In this document: positions 1 through 5,474 of the stretch, one piece after another
Layout of the letters: each line of letters begins with the position of its first letter
Position numbering within the stretch: the first letter of the stretch is position 1
Assembly (NCBI GenBank): GCA_020860865.1
Contig: JAJBTL010000134.1
Coordinates: 1 to 7,473, forward strand
Source of the DNA: Planctomycetota bacterium
GTDB lineage: Bacteria > Planctomycetota > SZUA-567
Reading direction: 5' to 3'
DNA length: 7,473 nt
The notes under the pieces: generated by a model
Told to the model about the DNA's origin: nothing
Databases searched by the model: none
Seen by the model: the letters and a program-made list of their open reading frames with translations, nothing else
Translations under genes and position numbers: made by a program

Positions 1-1
1 A

Positions 2-77
2 TGGAGCGGGCGAAGAGATTCGAACCCTCGACCCCCACCTTGGCAAGGTGGTGCTCTAGCCACTGAGCTACGCCCGC
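2..77 (-). tRNA. tRNA-Gly (anticodon GCC)
   Basis: Read on the minus strand this is a complete 76-nt cloverleaf. The acceptor arm is GCGGGCG (77-71) paired with CGCCCGC (12-6), followed by discriminator U and an encoded CCA (4-2). The D arm contains GCTC...GAGC. The anticodon stem is CCACC/GGTGG around the loop TTGCCAA, giving anticodon GCC, which reads GGC and GGU glycine codons. The T loop is TTCGAAT; its stem has two G-U wobbles, which is tolerable. No intron or mismatch is seen in the acceptor stem. It lies downstream of and in line with the thioredoxin-like gene but has its own strong promoter. Identity follows directly from the sequence. Confidence 0.97.
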
Positions 78-137
78 GTTGCGTATTGTCTAGTTTGTCG
101 TAATGTCGCTGTAATGCTTCTTGCTGCGAGATTTAGA

Positions 138-165
138 AGTATATGAATTTTCAAATTCTTGTCAA
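138..165 (-). promoter_or_regulatory. Strong sigma70 promoter of tRNA-Gly
   Basis: On the minus strand a perfect -35 TTGACA (165-160) is separated by 16 bases from -10 TATACT (143-138), one mismatch from consensus. The stretch just upstream (about 166-185) is AT-rich with A and T runs, resembling an UP element as found at stable-RNA promoters. The predicted start is near 132, giving a leader of about 55 nt for RNase P to remove. The discriminator is not GC-rich, so classical stringent control is not evident. Confidence 0.85.
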
Positions 166-258
166 CGTATTTTCATTAAAATTTCGTCGATATTTGAAGT
201 TCTGTACTCCGATTCGCCACAAGACCGATAGCCGGGAACGCGCCATCCAACCAGGGCA

Positions 259-279
259 GGCGCAGCATGGCACTGCGCC
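259..279 (-). other. Hairpin just after the thioredoxin-like gene
   Basis: GGCGCAG (259-265) and CTGCGCC (273-279) form a perfect 7-bp stem with a 7-nt loop, beginning 17 bases after the stop codon of the thioredoxin-like gene. No T run follows on either strand, so it does not qualify as a standard intrinsic terminator. It could stabilise the mRNA 3' end or assist factor-dependent termination. Confidence 0.4.
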
Positions 280-296
280 GCAAAATCACTACCGCG

Positions 297-1331
297 CTAC
301 TCGACTGTGACCGCATCCGGGTTTTCGCCAAGCTTTTCAAGTCTGGTATAAAACGCCCGGACGGCGGCGATCATTTCCTGATCTTCAGGTTCGGTGGTCA
401 AGGCCGGGAGCTCGTCCAGGGCCTTCAAGGCAAGGTCAATGCGGCCGATTTCCTTGTAGGTCTCGGTCAGGTTGAGGCCGGCTTGCGCCTTCAGGTCGGA
501 ATCGATGGCGAACGCCTTTTTCGCGGCCCGTAACGCCAATTCAGGGTTCCGAACGTTGGGCTGGCCCTGGTCCAGCGACACCATGGACAGGACAATCAGG
601 CTCTCGGCGTCTTCCTGGCTTCCCGTAAACCAACGGTCGAGAAGCTCTTCGATTTCGTAGGGGTCACCCATGCCGAGTTCGGTGAGAAGACGGTAATGAA
701 TTTGGAAATATTGGCTGTTTCCAGGTTCAAGCCCTTCGAGTGTCTCGAGGCTCGATATCATGCCGCTGATGTTCTGCGCGTTGAACGCTTCCTGCAGCTC
801 GTCCCGCGCCTCTTTGACCTTGACGGCGATTTCACCGGACAACTCGCCGGAAATCACCTGCTGCACGCGCTTTTCAAGGTTGTCGAGCGGATTCCCGGTC
901 CACACGAGTATGCCTGTCCGATCGAACAGGAACGCGTGGGGGATGGTGATCCGATTGTCCAGCGCCATGTAGTTGATGACGGACTCGCCCTCTTTGTCAA
1001 GGAAGGAAGAGTACTCCATCGGGTGTTGTTCTAGAAACGGCCTGACCTCCTCCTCGCTGTCCGTTGTGAAGGAGATAATTTTGAAGCCCTGATCGGCGTA
1101 CCGTTTTTGCAGATCATTCAGGATGGGAATCGACCTGACGCACGGCGGGCAGGTGACGGACCACACTTCAACCAAGTAAAACGTCTCGGGGTCAACGACG
1201 GTGGGGTCGACCGGTTCGCCGGTAATCCATTTGTCCACGGACAATGGCAAGGCCTTGTCGCCGAGATCGAGGGCGAAGCCGGGCAGGGTCACGGCGAGAA
1301 AGAGCAGGGCGGCAAGTAGAATTCTTTTCAA
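297..1331 (-). CDS. Exported TlpA/thioredoxin-like protein with helical-repeat C-terminal domain
   Basis: A 344-residue protein. Residues 1-20 form a signal peptide (MKR, a hydrophobic core, and likely cleavage after GFA), so the product should be periplasmic. Residues about 25-160 are a thioredoxin fold of the TlpA/AhpC-TSA type: the active site is CPPC at 61-64 in EVWSVTCPPC, and the cis-proline is Pro131 in the segment TIPHAFLF. The family transfers electrons to disulfide or cytochrome-c-maturation partners; the partner here is unknown. Residues about 165-335 are helical with TPR-like periodicity (for example ALRAAKKAFAIDSDLKAQAGLNL), suggesting a protein-binding tail. The start is TTG at 1331, supported by an ideal GAGGAG (1345-1340) eight bases upstream and by the signal peptide beginning exactly there. 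It follows gcvH after 400 bases and probably has its own promoter at 1606-1634. The fold is certain; the physiological role is not. Confidence 0.85.
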   Translation of the reverse strand: MKRILLAALLFLAVTLPGFALDLGDKALPLSVDKWITGEPVDPTVVDPETFYLVEVWSVTCPPCVRSIPILNDLQKRYADQGFKIISFTTDSEEEVRPFLEQHPMEYSSFLDKEGESVINYMALDNRITIPHAFLFDRTGILVWTGNPLDNLEKRVQQVISGELSGEIAVKVKEARDELQEAFNAQNISGMISSLETLEGLEPGNSQYFQIHYRLLTELGMGDPYEIEELLDRWFTGSQEDAESLIVLSMVSLDQGQPNVRNPELALRAAKKAFAIDSDLKAQAGLNLTETYKEIGRIDLALKALDELPALTTEPEDQEMIAAVRAFYTRLEKLGENPDAVTVE

Positions 1332-1339
1332 GGTACGTT

Positions 1340-1345
1340 CTCCTC
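1340..1345 (-). promoter_or_regulatory. Ribosome binding site that fixes a TTG start
   Basis: GAGGAG lies 8 bases before TTG at 1331-1329. No ATG or GTG in this frame competes with equal support, and translation from this TTG yields a complete signal peptide, so the rare start codon is well supported. Confidence 0.8.
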
Positions 1346-1409
1346 AAGTATGGTTATGGCACGGTTCACCTAAAAAGCCGTATACGGACGAGCGGCATCG
1401 TAACCCGAC

Positions 1410-1452
1410 GGCGGCCGTTTGGCAAAAAATACCAACCGCCGGCAGCGCGGTC
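1410..1452 (-). terminator. Possible weak terminator/attenuator in the leader of the thioredoxin-like gene
   Basis: On the minus strand, bases 1452-1447 pair with 1439-1434 (six pairs including one G-U, 7-nt loop), and a T6 run (1429-1424) follows after five bases. The 1440-1432 segment can instead pair downstream with 1422-1419 and 1414-1410 (nine pairs with a 4-nt bulge), which puts the T run into a loop. The two folds exclude each other, a terminator/antiterminator-like layout about 95 bases before the gene. The stems are short and folding energies were not computed. Confidence 0.25.
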
Positions 1453-1547
1453 CACCACGACGGCGCCGCCTTAGCAGGGCCCGCGTCACCCGAATGGCGA
1501 AGCATACGGTAATCTGTCGGCCAGTTGGTGCCGAGCTTCGCGGAACT

Positions 1548-1616
1548 ACGGGTATACTGAAGAAAAATGGCACCGCCGTTCGGCCATGCCATCGGGAAAC
1601 AGGCGAGTATACCCGT
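1548..1616. repeat. Inverted pair of ACGGGTATACT elements
   Basis: ACGGGTATACT at 1548-1558 and its exact reverse complement AGTATACCCGT at 1606-1616 are separated by 47 bases. A third related site, the 10-bp palindrome CCGTATACGG, lies at 1378-1387. I found GTATAC only at these three places in the window, all in the gap between gcvH and the thioredoxin-like gene. The arm at 1606 overlaps the predicted -10 box. The set could be operator sites for a dimeric regulator or chance copies of promoter-like sequence. Confidence 0.4.
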
Positions 1617-1634
1617 TTTGTCGAAAAAACACAA
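1606..1634 (-). promoter_or_regulatory. Sigma70 promoter for the thioredoxin-like gene
   Basis: On the minus strand, -35 TTGTGT (1634-1629), a 17-base spacer and -10 TATACT (1611-1606). The predicted start near 1599 leaves a leader of about 270 nt before the TTG start at 1331. This suggests the thioredoxin-like gene is not simply the last gene of the gcv transcript. The -10 overlaps one arm of a repeated ACGGGTATACT element, a possible operator. Confidence 0.55.
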
Positions 1635-1730
1635 TTCCTCTTTTACCGCCGCAAGGGCGGGCGGAAACACGTCGTTCTTCCGTTTTTTTCGGAACCGGCG
1701 TCACTATCCTTGCCGACCGCGCCGTCACGA

Positions 1731-2132
1731 TCAGGCATTCGCCTTGACATGAGCCTGGTACGTCTCGCCGTCCATGAGGTTGTCCAGTTCGCCGGGATTC
1801 GCCAGTTCGACCTCTATCAGCCAGCCGTCGGCATACGGTTCCCGGTTGACCAACCCCGGGTCATCTTCGAGCGCGCTGTTGACCGCGACAACTTTCCCGG
1901 AAACCGGACTGTACAGGCTGCTGACGGATTTGATGGATTCAAGGCTGCCGAACTCTTCCCCGACTGTCAGGCTTTTCCCGACCGTCGGCAATTCGGCAAA
2001 GGTAATGTCACCAAGCTGATCCTGGGCAAAGTCCGACACGCCGATGCGGTGCGGCGCCGTCGGCGACACCCATTCGTGATCCTTGGCATAACGCAGTTCG
2101 CCTGGCAATACCAGTTCATCAAAGTCTTTCAT
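1731..2132 (-). CDS. gcvH: Glycine cleavage system H protein (lipoyl carrier)
   Basis: A 133-residue cytoplasmic protein, close to the usual 125-130. It is the mobile carrier of the glycine cleavage system: its lipoyl group accepts the aminomethyl moiety from the P protein, presents it to the T protein and is reoxidised by lipoamide dehydrogenase. The N-terminus LRYAKDHEWV is the family's signature start region. Residues 31-48 (GVSDFAQDQLGDITFAEL) match the conserved GITDYAQ..LGDIV segment. Lys68, in SLESIKSVSSLYSPVSG, is the lipoylation site. The C-terminal DGWLIEVEL is also conserved. A GGAG stands five bases before ATG. It follows gcvT by 135 bases in the same direction, so co-transcription is likely. 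gcvP, a frequent neighbour, does not follow. Confidence 0.96.
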   Translation of the reverse strand: MKDFDELVLPGELRYAKDHEWVSPTAPHRIGVSDFAQDQLGDITFAELPTVGKSLTVGEEFGSLESIKSVSSLYSPVSGKVVAVNSALEDDPGLVNREPYADGWLIEVELANPGELDNLMDGETYQAHVKANA

Positions 2133-2267
2133 GCATTCTCCAGTTTGTGAGAGCGTGTTATTAAATTGTGTATCGTCGTGTCAGACGAGGAAAAACATGC
2201 CGAGAGCCGATTTTGACGAAGTATGGCGCGACGAGACGCATTGTACTAACATGCTCTGAGAGGATTA
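2133..2267 (-). other. gcvT-gcvH intergenic spacer
   Basis: 135 bases, visibly AT-richer than the flanking genes. Apart from the gcvH ribosome binding site it contains only a small hairpin (TCGTC/GACGA) and -10-like AT stretches without a matching -35. I see no convincing promoter or terminator, consistent with gcvH being read from the gcvT transcript. Confidence 0.4.
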
Positions 2268-3491
2268 TTAAGTCACCTTCAACGCCTTCCGGGCCGTCCG
2301 GTCCGGGCGGATATCCCGGACAATCTCGACGGGAATTTCCCGCCTGGCATCTTTCAACACCACCCGGTCGCCTGGCAGAAACTCCCGTTCGCACCGGACA
2401 AACCCGCAGGCCAACCCGCGCGGCTTGAACCCGTCCGGTCGTCCCGGACTGGCGATGGAAACGATGCGCCCCTCGACCCGGCCGATAGCCATGTCCGACA
2501 CGATGGTGGTGGCTTTCCCGACCGGCCTGCCATCGTGGAGGACCACGCTTTCCGCCGCTTCGACCCGGCGCTGGTCAAAGCCGGCAAACGGCAGTGTGTA
2601 CGGCACGTCCGTCGCACCGGCCAGACCGGCCCGTCCGTAAAAATCTTTCGTAAACGACCCGTCTCCCGCCATCGGCAAGGCAAACATCCACGGATGGTTC
2701 CGGAACGGCCAAGGCCCGATGTCCTGATGACTCAAGGGCAGGACCGCCCCGGTCCGGAGTGAATCCCGCGCCGCCAACCCGGCCGGAAGAACACCCCGGT
2801 CCTTCCCGGATTCGAGGAGCCTGTCCCACACCGGTCCGGCCTGGTCGGCCGGGACAAACAGTTCGAACCCGAGTTCGCCTGTATATCCGGTCCGGGAGAG
2901 GACGGCCGGCGTCCCGTCGTCAAGGCGAACTTGTGAGCGGTCGAGTTGAAAATCACCTGTAAAGGCGAAATACGGGAACGACGAGAACATCGCCTTGTCC
3001 GCGAACAGGCCCCGGACAAGGTCGAAGGCGAGCGGTCCCTGAATATCGATTTTCCCAAGGGGAACGGCCGGCCTGGTGACGCCGACCGCCTCCGCTCCCG
3101 GCAGGGTCCGGAGGTGGGCTGTCACCGGTTCTGCCATGGCGGCGTTGAGGACGATGCCGTAGCGGCCGTCGCCGAGCGGATAGACAATGCCGTCGTCGAT
3201 GCAGGATCCGTCGTCCCGAAGAAATGCTCCATAGCCGCAGCGGTTAGGCCGGACAGAGGTGATGTCGCGGGTAAAAGCATAATTGAGAAAGGTCTCCGCC
3301 TCGGCTCCGGAGACGATGATGACGTCCATATGGCTGGTGTCGAACAGGCCGGCGGCGGTGACGACGGCCAGGTGTTCCCGCACCGCCCCGGACTGGTACC
3401 AGAGAGGCATGTCGTAACCGGCGAAGGAAGCCATGGTGGCGCCAAGGCCGAGATGGCGGTCATGGAGCGGAGTCAAACGATCAGCCGGCAT
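2268..3491 (-). CDS. gcvT: Glycine cleavage system T protein (aminomethyltransferase)
   Basis: A 407-residue cytoplasmic protein, somewhat longer than the usual 360-375. It transfers the one-carbon unit of the aminomethyl group on lipoyl-GcvH to tetrahydrofolate, giving 5,10-methylene-THF and ammonia. Visible signatures: TPLHDRHLGLGATMASFAGY at 7-26, FDTSHM at 50-55, CIDDGIVYPLGDGRYGIVLN at 97-116 with Asp100 at the position of the catalytic aspartate (my alignment by eye), RTGYTGELGFELFVP at 200-214, and GLAARDSLR at 238-246. A family-typical GcvT C-terminal beta-barrel (about 320-395) follows. The SHQDIGPWPF segment at 254-263 is a variant I associate with deltaproteobacterial T proteins. 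The related family members YgfZ and sarcosine or dimethylglycine dehydrogenase domains are less likely given gcvH next door. The start has AAGG about 7 bases upstream. A terminator-like hairpin lies 24 bases before the ATG. Confidence 0.93.
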   Translation of the reverse strand: MPADRLTPLHDRHLGLGATMASFAGYDMPLWYQSGAVREHLAVVTAAGLFDTSHMDVIIVSGAEAETFLNYAFTRDITSVRPNRCGYGAFLRDDGSCIDDGIVYPLGDGRYGIVLNAAMAEPVTAHLRTLPGAEAVGVTRPAVPLGKIDIQGPLAFDLVRGLFADKAMFSSFPYFAFTGDFQLDRSQVRLDDGTPAVLSRTGYTGELGFELFVPADQAGPVWDRLLESGKDRGVLPAGLAARDSLRTGAVLPLSHQDIGPWPFRNHPWMFALPMAGDGSFTKDFYGRAGLAGATDVPYTLPFAGFDQRRVEAAESVVLHDGRPVGKATTIVSDMAIGRVEGRIVSIASPGRPDGFKPRGLACGFVRCEREFLPGDRVVLKDARREIPVEIVRDIRPDRTARKALKVT

Positions 3492-3514
3492 GGAGCGCCT
3501 TTCGGTAGAGAAGG

Positions 3515-3543
3515 AAAAAACGCGGACATCCCCCGGGATGCCC
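3515..3543 (-). terminator. Intrinsic terminator-like hairpin in front of gcvT
   Basis: On the minus strand, 3543-3536 pairs with 3531-3524 (eight pairs, one G-U) around a CGGG loop. GCG and then T6 (3520-3515) follow. It lies about 120 bases after the stop of the solute-binding-protein gene and 24 bases before the gcvT start. It may end the upstream transcript or act as a leader attenuator of gcvT. No promoter can fit between its T run and the gcvT start codon. Confidence 0.5.
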
Positions 3544-3663
3544 CCGGCACCCGGACGGAGCAGAGCGTTCGCGGACGGCGTTAGGTTTTTCCGATGCGCA
3601 CTCTTCCGACTCCCGGCAATACCGTTCCGCCATTCAGGCCGGCGTCGGCGCTGTGGCAGCAGG

Positions 3664-4713
3664 TTATTCGTTCAGGAGGACGTCTGCCCAAACCGAGTCG
3701 TAGAGTTCCCGTTTGTCGCCGAGGTTGCGAATGAGTTCGCAGTTTTCAATGGTTTCATTTGAAATGGCGAAGGCGGAGTTGTCAAGGAGAGTTTGCGGGA
3801 GTTTATCCACAGCGGCCGGAACAGGCTGGTAGTAACAGGTGTATTCCATATTCATGGCCGCTATGTCCGGGTCGAAAAAGTGGTTGATAAAGGCGTGGGC
3901 CAGGTCCGGAATTTCGCTGTCCGCCGGGATGACGAAAGCGTCCAGGTTGAGGGCGGATCCGGTTGTCGGCACAAAGAAGCCGATGTCCGGGTTAGATTGC
4001 ATAAGGTGGGCGATGTCGCCGTTATAAGCCTGGACGGCGAGGAGGGTGCCGTTGCCAAGAGCTTCGATGGCGCCGTTGACTTCGAAACGGGCGATATTCC
4101 GCTTCCACATGCCGAGAAGTTTTCCCGCCCTGACCACTTCCTCCCGATCGATGGAATTGAGGCTGAAGCCGAATTCCTTCAGCGCCGCCCCGAGCGTCTC
4201 CCGCATATCGTTCAGCATGGACATGCTTTTCCGCAGTCGAGGGTCCGAGAACATATCCCAGGTGCCTGGCGCATCCGGCGGCACCAGCCGGGTGTTGTAC
4301 CCGACGCCGGTGACGGTAACGGTGTAGACGACGCTGTACACCATCTCCGGGTCAAGCGCCATGGACCGGGATGTGGTGTCGAGATATTTCAGGTTTGGCA
4401 GAAGCGAGTGGTCGAGCCGGAGCAGGTAGCCTTCGTCGAACAGGGCGGTGGCGGCGTTGCCGGACGGCGTAATGACATCGTATCCGCCGCCATCGTGGAG
4501 CGTTTCAAACATCGTTTCGTTCGACTCGTAATAGGTGAAGTCGACGACGCAGCCGTACTGTTCCTCAAAGAGGCGGATTGCCTCCGGCGAGAAATAATCC
4601 TCCCAGGTATAAACATGGAGGACGCGTTCGCCATTGTCCGCCGCGCCGGCCGAATGAATCGGCACGAGACACAGGGTGAACACCACCGCAAGAAAAAAGA
4701 ATCGTCCTGACAT
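3664..4713 (-). CDS. PotD/PotF-family periplasmic solute-binding protein (spermidine/putrescine type)
   Basis: 349 residues, almost the length of E. coli PotD. Such proteins capture a small cationic ligand in the periplasm and deliver it to an ABC importer. Residues 1-24 form a signal peptide ending near SAGA. PotD-like landmarks: VLHVYTWEDYFSPEAIRLFE (31-50), TYYESNETMFETL (60-72), YDVITPSG (78-85), GVGYN (136-140), TWDMFSDPRL (151-160), the D..E pair Asp169/Glu172, AYNGD (229-233), LDAFVIP (257-263) and YYQPVP (294-299). The aromatic cage of PotD is partly changed: Tyr230 stands at the WNG tryptophan, so the ligand may not be spermidine. The start at 4713 is chosen because GAGGAG precedes it by four bases and a signal peptide begins there; the frame stays open to 4902 but that extension lacks both. 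No permease or ATPase gene is adjacent; it is followed by gcvT after 172 bases. Confidence 0.87.
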   Translation of the reverse strand: MSGRFFFLAVVFTLCLVPIHSAGAADNGERVLHVYTWEDYFSPEAIRLFEEQYGCVVDFTYYESNETMFETLHDGGGYDVITPSGNAATALFDEGYLLRLDHSLLPNLKYLDTTSRSMALDPEMVYSVVYTVTVTGVGYNTRLVPPDAPGTWDMFSDPRLRKSMSMLNDMRETLGAALKEFGFSLNSIDREEVVRAGKLLGMWKRNIARFEVNGAIEALGNGTLLAVQAYNGDIAHLMQSNPDIGFFVPTTGSALNLDAFVIPADSEIPDLAHAFINHFFDPDIAAMNMEYTCYYQPVPAAVDKLPQTLLDNSAFAISNETIENCELIRNLGDKRELYDSVWADVLLNE

Positions 4714-4769
4714 GGAACTCCTCTGTTCATGTGAGAAAAGGGGGACCATGAAACACCGCGCCGGTCGCA

Positions 4770-4795
4770 GGCCGGTTACAACGTCGTGACCGGCC
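4770..4795. repeat. Large inverted repeat in the leader of the solute-binding-protein gene
   Basis: GGCCGGT (4770-4776) and ACCGGCC (4789-4795) are a perfect 7-bp inverted repeat with 12 bases between. The interior continues as a near-palindrome around ACGT, so the whole 26 bp is almost symmetric. A further ACCGGC copy follows on the minus strand at about 4760-4765, giving an alternative partner. It ends 57 bases before the start codon. It may be a dimer operator or an RNA hairpin; there is no adjoining T run. Confidence 0.5.
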
Positions 4796-4831
4796 GTGAA
4801 ACCGCCTATGGAACCGCTTCCGCTTATTCCT

Positions 4832-4863
4832 ATTCTACCCGTCCGACCGTTCGGGAACCACAA
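4832..4863 (-). promoter_or_regulatory. Weak promoter candidate for the solute-binding-protein gene
   Basis: On the minus strand -10 TAGAAT (4837-4832) stands downstream of an AT-rich stretch containing TTGTGG (4863-4858), but the 20-base spacer is too long for a good promoter. A second candidate is TTGATA (4959-4954) with GATTAT (4934-4929) at 19 bases. Neither is convincing; the 282-base gap from 4714 to 4995 probably holds a promoter, but I cannot choose between them. Confidence 0.25.
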
Positions 4864-4995
4864 TTTTTTCCGGTTATTAATTTCCTGAACCGCCGACGCC
4901 AAAGCGTCCGGTGCTACGAGACATGGGTATAATCAAGGATAAGACGGCCTGGCTATCAAAGGAAGACGCGCCGCCACGGCCGGGAAGCGCGCCGA

Positions 4996-5436
4996 TTACC
5001 TGGCCGGGTCGTTCTCACCGGTGTCGGTGAGGTCGTCTCCGTCCTTGTCCGCTTCATCCCCATCCGGCCTGGCGGTGGTCCTGACCGACTGGTGCCGCCA
5101 TTCCTCCCGGTGACCGCCGTAGAGCAGTTTTGACGCCGAGGTGTAACACCCGACCAGGCATATGGCGGCGAAAATGAGGAACCCGGTTTGCATCGCCGGC
5201 AGGAAAATCTCCGACGTCTCCCGCGTCAGCTCGTTACGTCCCATATAGTGGTGAATGATGAGGGACGTCATGGAGATGGACATGGACTGGCCGATTTGCC
5301 TGGCCGTCCCGGTGGTGGCGGAGGCGAGCCCGGAGTCGCGGCGGGACACGGAACCCATGATGATGTTGGCGTTCGGCGGCGAAAACATCCCGAAGCCGAT
5401 GCCGACGAGGACAAGGATGGCGACGACATACCACAT
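4996..5436 (-). CDS. C-terminal part of the frameshifted MFS antiporter
   Basis: From the first ATG in this frame the open stretch is 146 residues, but homologous sequence begins about 17 codons earlier at 5487, so this ATG is internal and has no persuasive ribosome binding site. It carries the last transmembrane segments (WYVVAILVLVGIGFGMFSPP and TGFLIFAAICLVGCY) and the DHA2-typical NANIIMGSVSRRDSGLASA and TARQIGQS stretch between them. It ends in an acidic cytoplasmic tail rich in Asp and Glu. On its own it could not form a transporter. Confidence 0.65.
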   Translation of the reverse strand: MWYVVAILVLVGIGFGMFSPPNANIIMGSVSRRDSGLASATTGTARQIGQSMSISMTSLIIHHYMGRNELTRETSEIFLPAMQTGFLIFAAICLVGCYTSASKLLYGGHREEWRHQSVRTTARPDGDEADKDGDDLTDTGENDPAR

Positions 5437-5474
5437 GGATGTGGTCGGCGTCAGGTATGACAGTAAAAACAGTC

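Noticed and set aside
1344..1670. 108-codon minus-strand open frame in the gcvH-thioredoxin gap
   Set aside because: It spans the predicted promoter and leader, has no clear ribosome binding site, and its sequence looks random with many Arg, Pro and Cys residues.
1678..1694. TTCCG-T7-CGGAA after gcvH as a terminator
   Set aside because: The homopolymer is the loop of the short stem rather than a tail after it, so it does not have terminator architecture.
1419..2150. 243-codon open frame on the plus strand
   Set aside because: It lies antisense to gcvH and through the following gap, is Arg-rich and low in complexity as expected for a GC-rich shadow frame, and has no family signature.
2946..3584. 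212-codon open frame on the plus strand
   Set aside because: It is antisense to gcvT, with no recognisable motif.
3492..3663. Glycine riboswitch ahead of gcvT
   Set aside because: The expected conserved core resembling CCGAAGG..GCAA and its flanking CUCUC-type P1 strand are not visible by eye. A covariance-model search would be needed to overturn this.
3793..4710. 305-codon open frame on the plus strand
   Set aside because: It is fully antisense to the clearly recognisable PotD-like gene, and its composition is that of a mirror frame.
4714..4902. N-terminal extension of the solute-binding protein to 412 residues
   Set aside because: The extension lacks a ribosome binding site at its first codon, would bury the signal peptide inside the protein, and runs through the inverted repeat.
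4928..4933. TATAAT on the plus strand as a promoter
   Set aside because: No -35 hexamer stands 16-18 bases upstream and no plus-strand gene follows; it would only make antisense RNA to the MFS gene.
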